From positions 665,106-729,105 of the forward strand of contig NZ_BPFI01000001.1 in NCBI RefSeq assembly GCF_019972135.1: a stretch of 64,000 nucleotides of DNA, given 5' to 3'. Origin of the DNA: Sulfurovum sp. TSL1 (GTDB lineage Bacteria; Campylobacterota; Campylobacteria; Campylobacterales; Sulfurovaceae). Made by a program: the position numbers and the translations under genes. Shown here piece after piece: positions 16,056 through 24,493 of this stretch. Position 1 is the first letter of the stretch. Every line of letters begins with the position of its first letter. Under the pieces are notes generated by a model. The model worked only from the letters and a program-made list of their open reading frames with translations, was not told the DNA's origin and searched no databases.

Positions 16056-18686
16056 ATGAGCGAAACGACGAAAAAAGGCTACGATCCTAAAGCCACTGAA
16101 GACACATACTACAAGATCTGGGAAGAGCGCGGATACTTTGAAATAGACGGTAACAAAGAGATCCAGGAAGAAGGTAAGAACTTTGCGATCATGATGCCTC
16201 CTCCAAATGTCACAGGAAGTCTGCACATCGGTCATGCACTTACATTTACACTACAAGACATCATCACACGTTACAAGCGCATGGATGGATATAAAACTCT
16301 CTGGCAACCGGGAACCGACCACGCGGGTATCGCTACACAAAACGTGGTAGAAAAACAACTTTTGGCTGAGGGTACGACCAAAGAAGCACTAGGCAGAGAA
16401 GCTTTCCTTGAGAGAGTATGGAAATGGAAAGAGTACTCTGGCGGTACGATCGTACACCAGATGAGAAAGCTTGGTGTCTCCCCGGCATGGTCAAGAGAAC
16501 GTTTTACGATGGATGAAGGACTGAAAGAAGCAGTGAAAGAGGCATTTGTCCATCTTTATAATGAGGGGATGATCGTTCAGAACAACTATATGGTCAACTG
16601 GTGTACGCATGACGGTGCACTCTCTGACATCGAAGTGGAACATGACGAAGTCAACGGTAAGTTCTACCATATGAACTACCATTTTGCTGATGGAAGCGGT
16701 CATGTGACAGTAGCGACAACAAGACCTGAAACCTATTTTGGGGATACTGCAATCATGGTTCACCCTGATGATGAGAGATACAAAGATATCATCGGCAAAG
16801 AGGTAATACTTCCCCTGACCGACAGAAAGATCACGATCATTGCTGACGATCATGTCGATATGACATTTGGTACAGGTATCGTAAAGGTAACCCCTGCACA
16901 TGACCAGAACGACTACGAAGTCGGTAAACGTCACGATCTTGAATTTATTACTGTATTTGATGAAAAAGGTATCCTCAACGAATACTGCGGTGAGTTTGCC
17001 GGGATGGAGAGACTTGAAGCAAGAAAACCGATCGTGGAAAAACTGCAAGCAGAAGGTTACATCGTCAAGATCGAAGATCACGTTCACCAGGTTGGCCACT
17101 GTTACAGATGTAAGAATATCGTAGAACCGTATATTTCAAAACAGTGGTTCGTACGCAGTGAGGTAGCGAAAAAGTCTATTGAAAAGACCTATGCAGGTGA
17201 AGCACAGTTCCACCCTCCTCATTGGCTTAACTCCTACAGAGCATGGATGGACGAACTGAGAGACTGGTGTATCTCAAGACAGCTCTGGTGGGGGCATCGT
17301 ATCCCTGTCTTCTACTGTGATACATGTGATCATCAATGGGCTGACAAACATGAGAACCCTGAAGCGTGTCCTCACTGTGCGAGTAAGGAGATACACCAGG
17401 ATCCTGATGTACTCGATACCTGGTTCTCTTCTGCACTTTGGGCATTCTCACCACTAGGCTGGGGGAACAACGGTAAAATGGAAGGAACATACAACGACAG
17501 TGACCTGGCTGACTTCTACCCGAATTCACTGCTGATCACAGGATTTGACATCATGTTCTTCTGGGTTGCACGTATGATGATGATGGGTGAACATTTCAGA
17601 GGCGAGTTACCGTTCAAAGATATCTATATGCATGCGCTTGTTCGTGATGAACATGGTGCTAAGATGAGTAAGTCCAAGGGTAATGTTATTGACCCGCTTG
17701 ATATGGTCGAAGAACACTCTGCCGATATCATCAGATTTACACTGGCATTCCTTGCTGTTCAGGGACGTGACATCAAACTTGGTGCAAAGAACCTCGAACA
17801 GTTTAGAAACTTTACCAATAAGCTCTACAATGCATCTAACTTCCTTCAGATGAATGTAGATACATTTGCTGACCTCAAAGATATAGAGATCAAGACACCG
17901 CTTGGTAAATACATGCAAACCCGTCTGGCAAAAGCTGTTGAGGAAGTACGTGAAACGCTTGAAGCCTATAAGTTCAATGAAGCTGCAACTGCACTCTACC
18001 GCTTTGTATGGAACGAGTTTTGTGACTGGGGTATCGAATACTCCAAAGCAAGCAAAGAGTCTATCGCAGAACTTGGTGCGGTCTTCAAAGAGACACTGAA
18101 AATGGTTTCTCCATTTATGCCATTTATCTCTGAACATCTCTACCATAAACTCTCAGGTACCCAACTGGAAAGCGGGAACTCGGTCATGGTAATGAACTTC
18201 CCTAAAGAAGTTAAACAGGATGCTGATTCTGAAGCAACCTTTGCCATTATCGAAGAAGCCATCACCGCGATAAGAAGAGCCAAGGTCATCATAGATATGG
18301 GTAACTCTAAGATCGCAAAGGCATACGTCAAACTTGGTACAAATATCGATACGGATGTAGCAAAACCGTTTATACAGAAACTGGCAAAAGTAGAAGAGAT
18401 CGAATTTGTAGATGCAAAAGTAGAAAACGCCGTTACAGATGTATCTGACAACCTTGAAGTCTATATCCCGACTGAAGAGATTGACCTAAGTGCGATCATC
18501 GGTAAACTTAGCAAACAAAAAGAGAAGCTGGAAAAAGAGATACAAAAACTCAGTGGTATGCTGAACAACGAAAAGTTCGTTGCCAATGCACCTGAACATG
18601 TCATTACAGAAAACAAAAAAGCTTTGGAAGATGCAGAAGTCAAAATGGAAAAAGTTCAAACTGAACTTGAAGGGTTCGGTGTATAA
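16056..18686 (+). CDS. valS: Valyl-tRNA synthetase
   Basis: Class I aminoacyl-tRNA synthetase charging tRNA-Val, 876 residues. HIGH is at 57-60 (PPPNVTGSLHIGHA) and KMSKS at 536-540. The editing (CP1) domain lies between them with the TTRPET motif, and a zinc-type Cys cluster (CDTCDHQW and CPHC) follows WWGHRIPVFYC. The C-terminal tRNA-binding coiled coil is present (about residues 812-870). It ends in TAATG, overlapping the Sel1 gene by one base, so the two are probably translationally coupled. Confidence 0.97.
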   Translation: MSETTKKGYDPKATEDTYYKIWEERGYFEIDGNKEIQEEGKNFAIMMPPPNVTGSLHIGHALTFTLQDIITRYKRMDGYKTLWQPGTDHAGIATQNVVEKQLLAEGTTKEALGREAFLERVWKWKEYSGGTIVHQMRKLGVSPAWSRERFTMDEGLKEAVKEAFVHLYNEGMIVQNNYMVNWCTHDGALSDIEVEHDEVNGKFYHMNYHFADGSGHVTVATTRPETYFGDTAIMVHPDDERYKDIIGKEVILPLTDRKITIIADDHVDMTFGTGIVKVTPAHDQNDYEVGKRHDLEFITVFDEKGILNEYCGEFAGMERLEARKPIVEKLQAEGYIVKIEDHVHQVGHCYRCKNIVEPYISKQWFVRSEVAKKSIEKTYAGEAQFHPPHWLNSYRAWMDELRDWCISRQLWWGHRIPVFYCDTCDHQWADKHENPEACPHCASKEIHQDPDVLDTWFSSALWAFSPLGWGNNGKMEGTYNDSDLADFYPNSLLITGFDIMFFWVARMMMMGEHFRGELPFKDIYMHALVRDEHGAKMSKSKGNVIDPLDMVEEHSADIIRFTLAFLAVQGRDIKLGAKNLEQFRNFTNKLYNASNFLQMNVDTFADLKDIEIKTPLGKYMQTRLAKAVEEVRETLEAYKFNEAATALYRFVWNEFCDWGIEYSKASKESIAELGAVFKETLKMVSPFMPFISEHLYHKLSGTQLESGNSVMVMNFPKEVKQDADSEATFAIIEEAITAIRRAKVIIDMGNSKIAKAYVKLGTNIDTDVAKPFIQKLAKVEEIEFVDAKVENAVTDVSDNLEVYIPTEEIDLSAIIGKLSKQKEKLEKEIQKLSGMLNNEKFVANAPEHVITENKKALEDAEVKMEKVQTELEGFGV

Positions 18687-19270
18687 TGACCCCTCTAGCA
18701 CAAGAAGCATACAACGCATTACTCGCAAAAGAATACGACAAAGCTCTTGAACTCTACACTGCTCTGGAAAAACAAAAGGACCCCGTTTCCTACTATTATC
18801 TGGGTTATCTCTGCTTCAGGGGACTTGGAGTGAATCAGGATACGAAAAAAGCTTTTGACTACTATCTGGAATCTGCAACCAGAGAAGTGCCATTGGCACA
18901 GTTTGAAGTGGCATTGATGCTGGAAAATGGTGAAGGTTGTGAGAAAAATGAATCAGAAGCAGCCTTCTGGTACGAAGAAGCAGCAAAAAGAGGCAACATA
19001 GACGCCTTTAACAATTTGGGTGCCATGTTCAAAGAAGGCCGTGGTGTACACCAGGACTACAAAAAAGCATTTATACTCTTCTCTAAAGCAGCGCAGGCAG
19101 GTAATGCAAAAGCCCAGTTTAACCTAGGCGCACTTTATGATATGGGATTGGGCTGTGAAGAAGACAAAGAAAAAGCCATAGAATGGTGTAGAAAAGCAGC
19201 GTATCAAGGCCATCAGATGGCACAAGGTATTATCAAACGTATGCAGCAAGACGGACAGATCGTTTTTTAA
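18686..19270 (+). CDS. Sel1-repeat (TPR-like) protein
   Basis: 194 residues built of four Sel1-like repeats of about 36 residues; examples of repeat cores are LGYLCFRGLGVNQDTKKAFDY and LGAMFKEGRGVHQDYKKAF. There is no signal peptide, so it is likely cytoplasmic. Such repeats mediate protein binding, and the partner is unknown. Coupling to valS gives no functional clue. It ends before a 112-base convergent gap holding two hairpins. Confidence 0.9.
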   Translation: MTPLAQEAYNALLAKEYDKALELYTALEKQKDPVSYYYLGYLCFRGLGVNQDTKKAFDYYLESATREVPLAQFEVALMLENGEGCEKNESEAAFWYEEAAKRGNIDAFNNLGAMFKEGRGVHQDYKKAFILFSKAAQAGNAKAQFNLGALYDMGLGCEEDKEKAIEWCRKAAYQGHQMAQGIIKRMQQDGQIVF

Positions 19271-19334
19271 AATACATTTTGAGAATTCTTTTAAGTAGCA
19301 CCAACGATAGAGATCCATAATGGAACCTCTATCT

Positions 19335-19365
19335 GCAAAGCCACATACACTGTATGTATCTTTGC
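19335..19365. terminator. Hairpin between convergent Sel1 and DUF4382 genes
   Basis: GCAAAG..ACATAC pairs with GTATGT..CTTTGC: 12 pairs with a 2x2 internal mismatch and a 3-base loop. A second inverted repeat (GATAGAG/CTCTATC, 19306-19333) lies beside it. Flanks are AT-rich but lack a long T run, so terminator function is probable rather than certain. Confidence 0.5.
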
Positions 19366-19382
19366 ATATTTAACTAATGATT

Positions 19383-20294
19383 TTAGTTTGACGTATTGAT
19401 ATCAACAAGTGTTGATTGTCCATTAAGTACTTCAACATTGTCTTCTTGATCAACAACAGAAGCAAATACATCACCTACAAAAAGTGCCGTAATAAGGCTA
19501 TAGTTACCTTCACCAAGGTATGACAACGTAAAGTTACCATCACTCATATTGACATCGCTGCTGCTTACAGAATTCTGGAAATTGATTCCATCTGCATTTC
19601 CATCTTCTTCACTGACATCATACTCGCCAGATCTGTAACTGTAAACCACTAAAGAATCTGAAGTCGTATTATAGTCAGCTATATCTACTACAGTCCCATT
19701 GATCATACCTGAAAGTTCAGTTACCACTAATCTGATAACAGGTTTTAAAATATAATCTCCGTTTCCTTGCACAACGATTGATTTATGAATATTGAAATCT
19801 GCAGTTACTGCAATTTTTGCATCAGCAGTGATATCAAATGCACCTTTTCCTTTATATCCACTTTGTGCTCCGCTTGGAACAAATAATGGTACTGAGGTAC
19901 CATCTGCATAGGTTACATTACAATCCGGATTAGCTTTAACTTCTGATATTTTTGAAGGTGCAGCCAGTTTGAAACGAATTTCAGAATAATGTCCTGCTGG
20001 TAGTATCATATCCCCTAGGTGAAGTGATTTACCATTTTGAAGATCAAGTAGGTTGAATGTTTGAGGTACAAAATCATCAGCAGTAATCCAGTTTCCATCA
20101 TGATTATATTCAATACCGATAACGGCAATATTGACTTCCGTCACATCAGGACCTAATTGAGGTGGTGCATCTGTCATACTGAGTGATAGAGTACCAGTTG
20201 GAGTAGAAGATGTAGTATCTCCACCACATCCAGAGATGAGTGTCATAAGTGTGAACGATACGATAATACCGATCAGCGTGTGAAATCTTTTCAT
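19383..20294 (-). CDS. DUF4382-domain lipoprotein under riboswitch control
   Basis: 303 residues. The signal peptide ends in lipobox LISGC (Cys23), so the mature protein is a lipoprotein of the cell envelope. Residues about 33-190 form a DUF4382 domain (GTLSLSMTDAPPQLGPDVTEVN at its start, ILPAGHYSEIRFKL in the middle); the remaining strands look like a second beta-sandwich. The molecular role is unknown. AAGGA lies 5 bases before the ATG. The 5' leader carries a c-di-GMP-I-like aptamer, which points to a surface or biofilm-related role; that link is inference. Confidence 0.85.
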   Translation of the reverse strand: MKRFHTLIGIIVSFTLMTLISGCGGDTTSSTPTGTLSLSMTDAPPQLGPDVTEVNIAVIGIEYNHDGNWITADDFVPQTFNLLDLQNGKSLHLGDMILPAGHYSEIRFKLAAPSKISEVKANPDCNVTYADGTSVPLFVPSGAQSGYKGKGAFDITADAKIAVTADFNIHKSIVVQGNGDYILKPVIRLVVTELSGMINGTVVDIADYNTTSDSLVVYSYRSGEYDVSEEDGNADGINFQNSVSSSDVNMSDGNFTLSYLGEGNYSLITALFVGDVFASVVDQEDNVEVLNGQSTLVDINTSN

Positions 20295-20300
20295 AAATAT

Positions 20301-20334
20301 CCTTGTGTAATTGGATGTTGCAGTTGCACAAAAG
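20301..20334 (-). promoter_or_regulatory. Possible ribosome-site-sequestering hairpin
   Basis: CTTTTGTG (20334-20327) can pair with CACAAGG (20307-20301) through five Watson-Crick and two G-U pairs, covering the AAGG of the DUF4382 ribosome binding site. As no T-rich terminator follows the aptamer, translation control is the simplest expression platform. This is a hand-drawn fold. Confidence 0.35.
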
Positions 20335-20349
20335 AAGTAAATTCATTTT

Positions 20350-20423
20350 GGCAGCCTGGCGATCTTCCCATTGAAGACCCATGGCTTTCCGTCCTTGCTT
20401 CACAACAAGTTTGGCACAACAAA
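20350..20423 (-). promoter_or_regulatory. c-di-GMP-I (GEMM)-like riboswitch, complete copy
   Basis: Read on the minus strand it has GCCAAAC, a 6-bp stem CUUGUU/AGCAAG capped by a GUGA (GNRA) tetraloop, the core GGACGGAAAGCC, then stem GGUCUUC/GAAGAUC and the closing GCCAGGCUGCC. This order, the GNRA loop and the core match the GEMM-I class (Vibrio Vc2 reads GGGACGCAAAGCC and GGGUUACC). The position equivalent to ligand-contacting G20 appears to be C. It lies 56 bases before the DUF4382 start. Confidence 0.8.
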
Positions 20424-20453
20424 ATAAGTTTGAATTAAATAATATTTGGAGCT

Positions 20454-20503
20454 AAGACCCATGGCTTTCCGTCCTTGCTTCACAACAAGTTTGGCACAAC
20501 AAA
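20454..20503 (-). repeat. Duplicated 5' half of the riboswitch (degenerate copy)
   Basis: Fifty bases identical to 20374-20423, exactly 80 bases away. It keeps GCCAAAC, the GNRA stem and GGACGGAAAGCC, but the 3' half (GCCAGG..UGCC) is missing. In its place is AT-rich sequence (20424-20453). It is transcribed before the complete copy. Confidence 0.85.
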
Positions 20504-20539
20504 CAATATTTAAAAAATCTCTTTACTATAAACAGAAGT

Positions 20540-20545
20540 ATTATA
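20540..20545 (-). promoter_or_regulatory. -10 box for riboswitch/DUF4382 transcript
   Basis: TATAAT on the minus strand, 37 bases before the half-aptamer; TATAGT at 20525-20530 is an alternative. The rest of the 325-base gap 20295-20619 is accounted for by the riboswitch repeats and this promoter. Confidence 0.45.
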
Positions 20546-20619
20546 TAGAATCAAAAATTAGATACATCTTTAATGATCCAATATATGAAAGGGAGATAAA
20601 AATCTAAGAACTTACATCA

Positions 20620-22896
20620 CTATTTTAAAAAACGTTCAGTAAACTCTTCTATATCAATGGCTTTGCAAAAATGATATCCCTGATACCTGAGTTTTGGATC
20701 TAACTCTCTAAGAAGCTCTTGCTGCTGTACATTTTCAATACCTTCGATAACGATGTTGTAGTCAAATTGTCTTCCTATGTCCAAAATACTTGAAATAAGA
20801 TGTACCTCTTTAGGAATGGATTCTATATTTTTTATAAATTCCTTATCTATTTTCAATGTATGGAAAGAAAGCTTCTTCAGATAAGATAGAGAAGAGTAGC
20901 CTATACCAAAATCATCAATGGCACATCTCACTCCCTGTCTGCGTAATTCATTAATTACATCTTCTGTATTATCAAAATTATCGATGAGTGACCGTTCTGT
21001 GATCTCTATCATGATATCTTGAGTCTCTAGACCATACTCTCTTAACTTTTTAAGGAATTCACTAGCAAAATCAGTTTCTACAAATTGCTGTGCATTCACA
21101 TTGATCGAAATATACTCAAGCTTCCACCTATTCTCTTTTTTCCACTGAGAGATATGTTGACATACATTGTCAAGAACCCACCATGTAATGTGTGAAAGCA
21201 AACCTGCTTTAATGGCCAATGGTATAAAATCCTGTGGTGACAGGAACCCTCTATCCGGATGTTCCCAACGTATAAGTGCCTCAGCAGAACTCACTACATC
21301 TCCATCTATGGAAACTACAGGTTGATACATAAGACCCAACTGATCTTTTTTGACTGCATAGGCCAGATCATGCTGAAGTATAAATAGCTCTTTTTGTTGT
21401 TTATCTAACGATGGATCATAATATGCAACATGTCCATTATCATTCTTTGCCTGATACATAGAGAGATCAGCATGTCTAATGATCTCGTTGATATTTGTAT
21501 AAGCCGGTTCCATAAGAACGATACCTATACTTGATTTAATATGTAAATGCATTTCTTGTATGATAAATGGTTCCAAGAACAGATCCTGTATCTCTCTGGA
21601 AAACGCTTCAGCTTCTTTATATGCCATATGTTTGTCTTCTGATACATGTGGAATGATAATGATAAATTCATCTCCCCCCAGTCTGCTTACCATACGATCT
21701 TCTCCTAAAAGATCTGTCAAACGTTTTGAAACAACAAGCAGCACATCATCTCCAACTTGATGTCCCAAAGAATCATTAATACTTTTAAACTGATTCAGGT
21801 CAAGATAAAAAAGTATGGAAAAATATGTTTGATGTTTTGCACTCGTTACAAGCTTCTCCATATAGTTTCGAAAACCTCTACGATTAAACAAACCGGTCAG
21901 CACATCATGCTGTACCATATATTCAAGCTCTGTTAAGGCGGCATGTTCGTTCGTTTTATCCTCTATGATGCCTACACCGCCCAAAATATTATTATCCAGG
22001 TCAGTAAAAGAGAACACTTTAGCATCGATCCAAAACGACTTATTCTTGAGAGATACATAAGGACCTTCATAAGACTCTGTACCCTCTATAATGGCATTTT
22101 CTAATACTTTTACTATATCCTTGTCCGGAAGTATATGAAGATCCATTCCTATCATCTCATCTTTTTCATACTCTAATAGTTTATTTAACTGTTCATTGCA
22201 CTCCAGGACCTTTAGATCTTTATTATAGGTAAAGATACCTAGCGGTGCATTTTTAAATAGACTGTTTAAAAGCATATGTTCTGACTGCAACATATTAAAA
22301 GCATTCTTCTGTCGATACATATTATAGATATTGGTCACTTGTGCAATAAAATACAAGATCAATGAAATGGTAAGTATGATATGCAAAGGTGTATCATAAA
22401 GAAATGCCATGGTATAAATAAGAGGTAATAAAAGAATAGCTGAATATATGATGTTGAGCCGTGCATCTACCGCTAAAGAGAGTGTAGAACACAAAGAGAG
22501 GCCTACAAGTACCGCAACGATATAAAGTTGATAGTAGTGATCCACTTGATGGATAAAAACAAAACCTAATGTTGAGAAAATAAGTGCGGTCAATATAGTA
22601 GTAAAGGCAAACTTTTTATACCAGAATGCCATGGAGTATTTTTTAGGGTTTTTTCTAAACATATAGGCAGAATAAAGCCTATATCCTGTTAGGAGCATCA
22701 AACCCAGTGCCCACACTAAAATACTGCCACTAAGTTCCGGATATAAGGCCACAGTGACTAAAATAGCTAACAGAACAACAACCAGGAGTGCCCTGGTTGA
22801 AAGTGTATAAAGTGCAATGACCAAAGAGTCATCCACCGTTTGAAGCTCTTTTATTTTCGAGAATAATCTTTGTAAATTCATATAGAATTGTAGCAT
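20620..22896 (-). CDS. Membrane PAS-GGDEF-EAL protein (c-di-GMP turnover)
   Basis: 758 residues. About six membrane helices (residues 25-195) form an uncharacterised sensory region. A PAS-like domain follows (about 205-320), then a GGDEF domain with intact GGDEF at 407-411 and an EAL domain with EAL at 539-541, IDDFGIGYSS and EGIEN. Both catalytic signatures are intact, so it could make or degrade c-di-GMP; net direction cannot be read from sequence. The gene lies directly upstream of the riboswitch leader on the same strand. No clear ribosome site precedes the ATG; an ATG five codons later is possible. Confidence 0.92.
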   Translation of the reverse strand: MLQFYMNLQRLFSKIKELQTVDDSLVIALYTLSTRALLVVVLLAILVTVALYPELSGSILVWALGLMLLTGYRLYSAYMFRKNPKKYSMAFWYKKFAFTTILTALIFSTLGFVFIHQVDHYYQLYIVAVLVGLSLCSTLSLAVDARLNIIYSAILLLPLIYTMAFLYDTPLHIILTISLILYFIAQVTNIYNMYRQKNAFNMLQSEHMLLNSLFKNAPLGIFTYNKDLKVLECNEQLNKLLEYEKDEMIGMDLHILPDKDIVKVLENAIIEGTESYEGPYVSLKNKSFWIDAKVFSFTDLDNNILGGVGIIEDKTNEHAALTELEYMVQHDVLTGLFNRRGFRNYMEKLVTSAKHQTYFSILFYLDLNQFKSINDSLGHQVGDDVLLVVSKRLTDLLGEDRMVSRLGGDEFIIIIPHVSEDKHMAYKEAEAFSREIQDLFLEPFIIQEMHLHIKSSIGIVLMEPAYTNINEIIRHADLSMYQAKNDNGHVAYYDPSLDKQQKELFILQHDLAYAVKKDQLGLMYQPVVSIDGDVVSSAEALIRWEHPDRGFLSPQDFIPLAIKAGLLSHITWWVLDNVCQHISQWKKENRWKLEYISINVNAQQFVETDFASEFLKKLREYGLETQDIMIEITERSLIDNFDNTEDVINELRRQGVRCAIDDFGIGYSSLSYLKKLSFHTLKIDKEFIKNIESIPKEVHLISSILDIGRQFDYNIVIEGIENVQQQELLRELDPKLRYQGYHFCKAIDIEEFTERFLK

Positions 22897-22931
22897 GAAA
22901 CACTAACAACTTGAATAGTTTTTATACTATT

Positions 22932-24215
22932 TTAAAATTCATTCCCTGTTTTAATAATATCCAGCCCAAAACGTGCCCTTAACGCATGTATATTTTGATG
23001 TAATGTTTTTTCTTTGCTGTCCTCATGAAAATCTATCAGTGAAAGTGTTTTTAGGTTAAGTGATGCAAAGTTTGAAACGTTCAGTGTCAGTTTGACAGCC
23101 CCTTTATTGGCCAGGGCTATCTCTTTATACATCTCTGAAAGCATGGACTTAAAAAGTGTTTCAGAAAATACTCTGTCCACGGTCATAGTCTTTTTTACTC
23201 TGGTACCATACTCATATCCTATTCTCAGATAATAGCTTGTAGGATTCACCTCCATGGCCATAACCATATAGATGATATGCCTTGCCATGATCATAATACG
23301 TCTCTTTATCTCATCACTCTCATGTATCGCATCAAACGTACGGCTGATGCCTATGGATTTCCTCTCCCCTCTGCTGCTGATACCTTCCTGATCTGTTCCT
23401 GTGACACGTCTATAAAGTTGAACACCGGGTTTTTTCCATGATTCAAAAAGTCTTTTATGCCGTTTTATATCACCCAGTGTAGAAATGTAATGTGCCTCCA
23501 GCCTCTTTTGAAACCCCTTACCTATACCCGGAAACTCTTTGATAGGGATATTTTCTATATAGCTATCTATGTCTTTCACTTCATAGACGCCGTAAGGCTT
23601 GGCAGACTCTGTTGCCAGTTTAGCGATCCATTTGGATTTTGAAATGCCTATAGAAACAGGAATGTCAAAATGTTCCAGTATCTTTGCCTGCAGCTCTTTT
23701 GCAAAAGCATACACCTCTTCATCTTTTTTCCATCCGCTGACATCTCCGAAAAACTCATCTATGCTGTACTGTTCCACCTGTGGTATATGTGCAGATATAA
23801 ATGCATGTATTTGATGAGAAAGCTTATGATAAAGTGGATAGTTCGAAGGTACAACCGTTAACTTGGGGCAAAGCTGTAAGGCCTGGGCGATAGGCATGGC
23901 TGTCTTCACTCCGTATACCCTGGCTTCATAACTTGCAGTGGTCACGATACCCCTTATCTTTTTTCTTCCTTCTATCTCATCCACAAAGTAAGACTCGAAT
24001 GTCTTCTTTTTATCACTATAGAACACAGGAGCCACAAAAGCACCGGAATTGTCATTCATAAGCCTGATATGGGTACGTTTTTTGTTAAAGATCTCAAGGT
24101 TACTGCGGGATCCGACACACATAGGTATACCTTTGAGCCTATGGCACACACTCCGTTCGGCAGAAGCAAAAAAACTGTCTATATCGATATGCAAAAACAA
24201 AGGTTTCCCCTCCAT
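22932..24215 (-). CDS. dinB: Y-family DNA polymerase (DinB / Pol IV type)
   Basis: Translesion polymerase, 427 residues. The palm motif HIDIDSFFASAE holds the first metal Asp; ASYEARVYGVKTAMP is the fingers motif, and YSIDEFFGDVSGW supplies the catalytic Asp-Glu. The FPGIGKGFQKRL helix-hairpin-helix and a little-finger domain follow. About 50 residues (roughly 36-85) are inserted between VGSR and the RGIVTTASYEAR block, where E. coli DinB has none. No beta-clamp motif could be picked out by eye. It lies 35 bases before the GGDEF-EAL gene on the same strand; no LexA box was seen. Confidence 0.9.
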   Translation of the reverse strand: MEGKPLFLHIDIDSFFASAERSVCHRLKGIPMCVGSRSNLEIFNKKRTHIRLMNDNSGAFVAPVFYSDKKKTFESYFVDEIEGRKKIRGIVTTASYEARVYGVKTAMPIAQALQLCPKLTVVPSNYPLYHKLSHQIHAFISAHIPQVEQYSIDEFFGDVSGWKKDEEVYAFAKELQAKILEHFDIPVSIGISKSKWIAKLATESAKPYGVYEVKDIDSYIENIPIKEFPGIGKGFQKRLEAHYISTLGDIKRHKRLFESWKKPGVQLYRRVTGTDQEGISSRGERKSIGISRTFDAIHESDEIKRRIMIMARHIIYMVMAMEVNPTSYYLRIGYEYGTRVKKTMTVDRVFSETLFKSMLSEMYKEIALANKGAVKLTLNVSNFASLNLKTLSLIDFHEDSKEKTLHQNIHALRARFGLDIIKTGNEF

Positions 24216-24375
24216 AAAATATATATCTCAATTATATCGATCATTAAGATCTATTCTCAAATATATGACATATTGTCATACTTGATCTTGTACGGATCAA
24301 AAGCAGTTTAACAATATTAGTTCTTCAAAATAATTTATCATAAGATAAAGTTTTACTTAACACTTAATTAACACT

Positions 24376-24381
24376 TATAGT
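24376..24381 (+). promoter_or_regulatory. -10 box for pentaheme cytochrome
   Basis: TATAGT in an AT-rich tract, about 113 bases before the ATG at 24494. The implied leader is long and contains the hairpins listed next. Confidence 0.35.
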
Positions 24382-24422
24382 TTAAAATTAAAATGGATTG
24401 TTTTTTAACGATCCATAGGGGG

Positions 24423-24464
24423 AGATATTAGTATTCTAATATCTAATGGTGGACACTCAGTGTC
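24423..24464 (+). promoter_or_regulatory. Paired leader hairpins before the cytochrome gene
   Basis: AGATATTAG-tatt-CTAATATCT is a perfect 9-bp hairpin (24423-24444). Eight bases on, GACAC-TCA-GTGTC is a second (24452-24464). Both are upstream of the ribosome site AAGGA (24484-24488) and outside any likely coding region. The lack of a T run argues against termination; an mRNA-stability or protein-binding role is possible. Confidence 0.45.
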
Positions 24465-24493
24465 TTAACAACATTAGACTAAAAGGAAGAAGA

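Noticed and set aside
20374-20503. Two 50-base identical repeats resembling a CRISPR repeat pair
   Set aside because: Only two copies in tandem plus a diverged third 7 kb away, no spacer series and no cas genes. The repeat folds as a GEMM-type aptamer core.
22908-22934. AATAGT/ACTATT inverted repeat between dinB and the GGDEF-EAL gene
   Set aside because: Only six AT pairs; too weak for a terminator and within the short gap of a likely co-transcribed pair.
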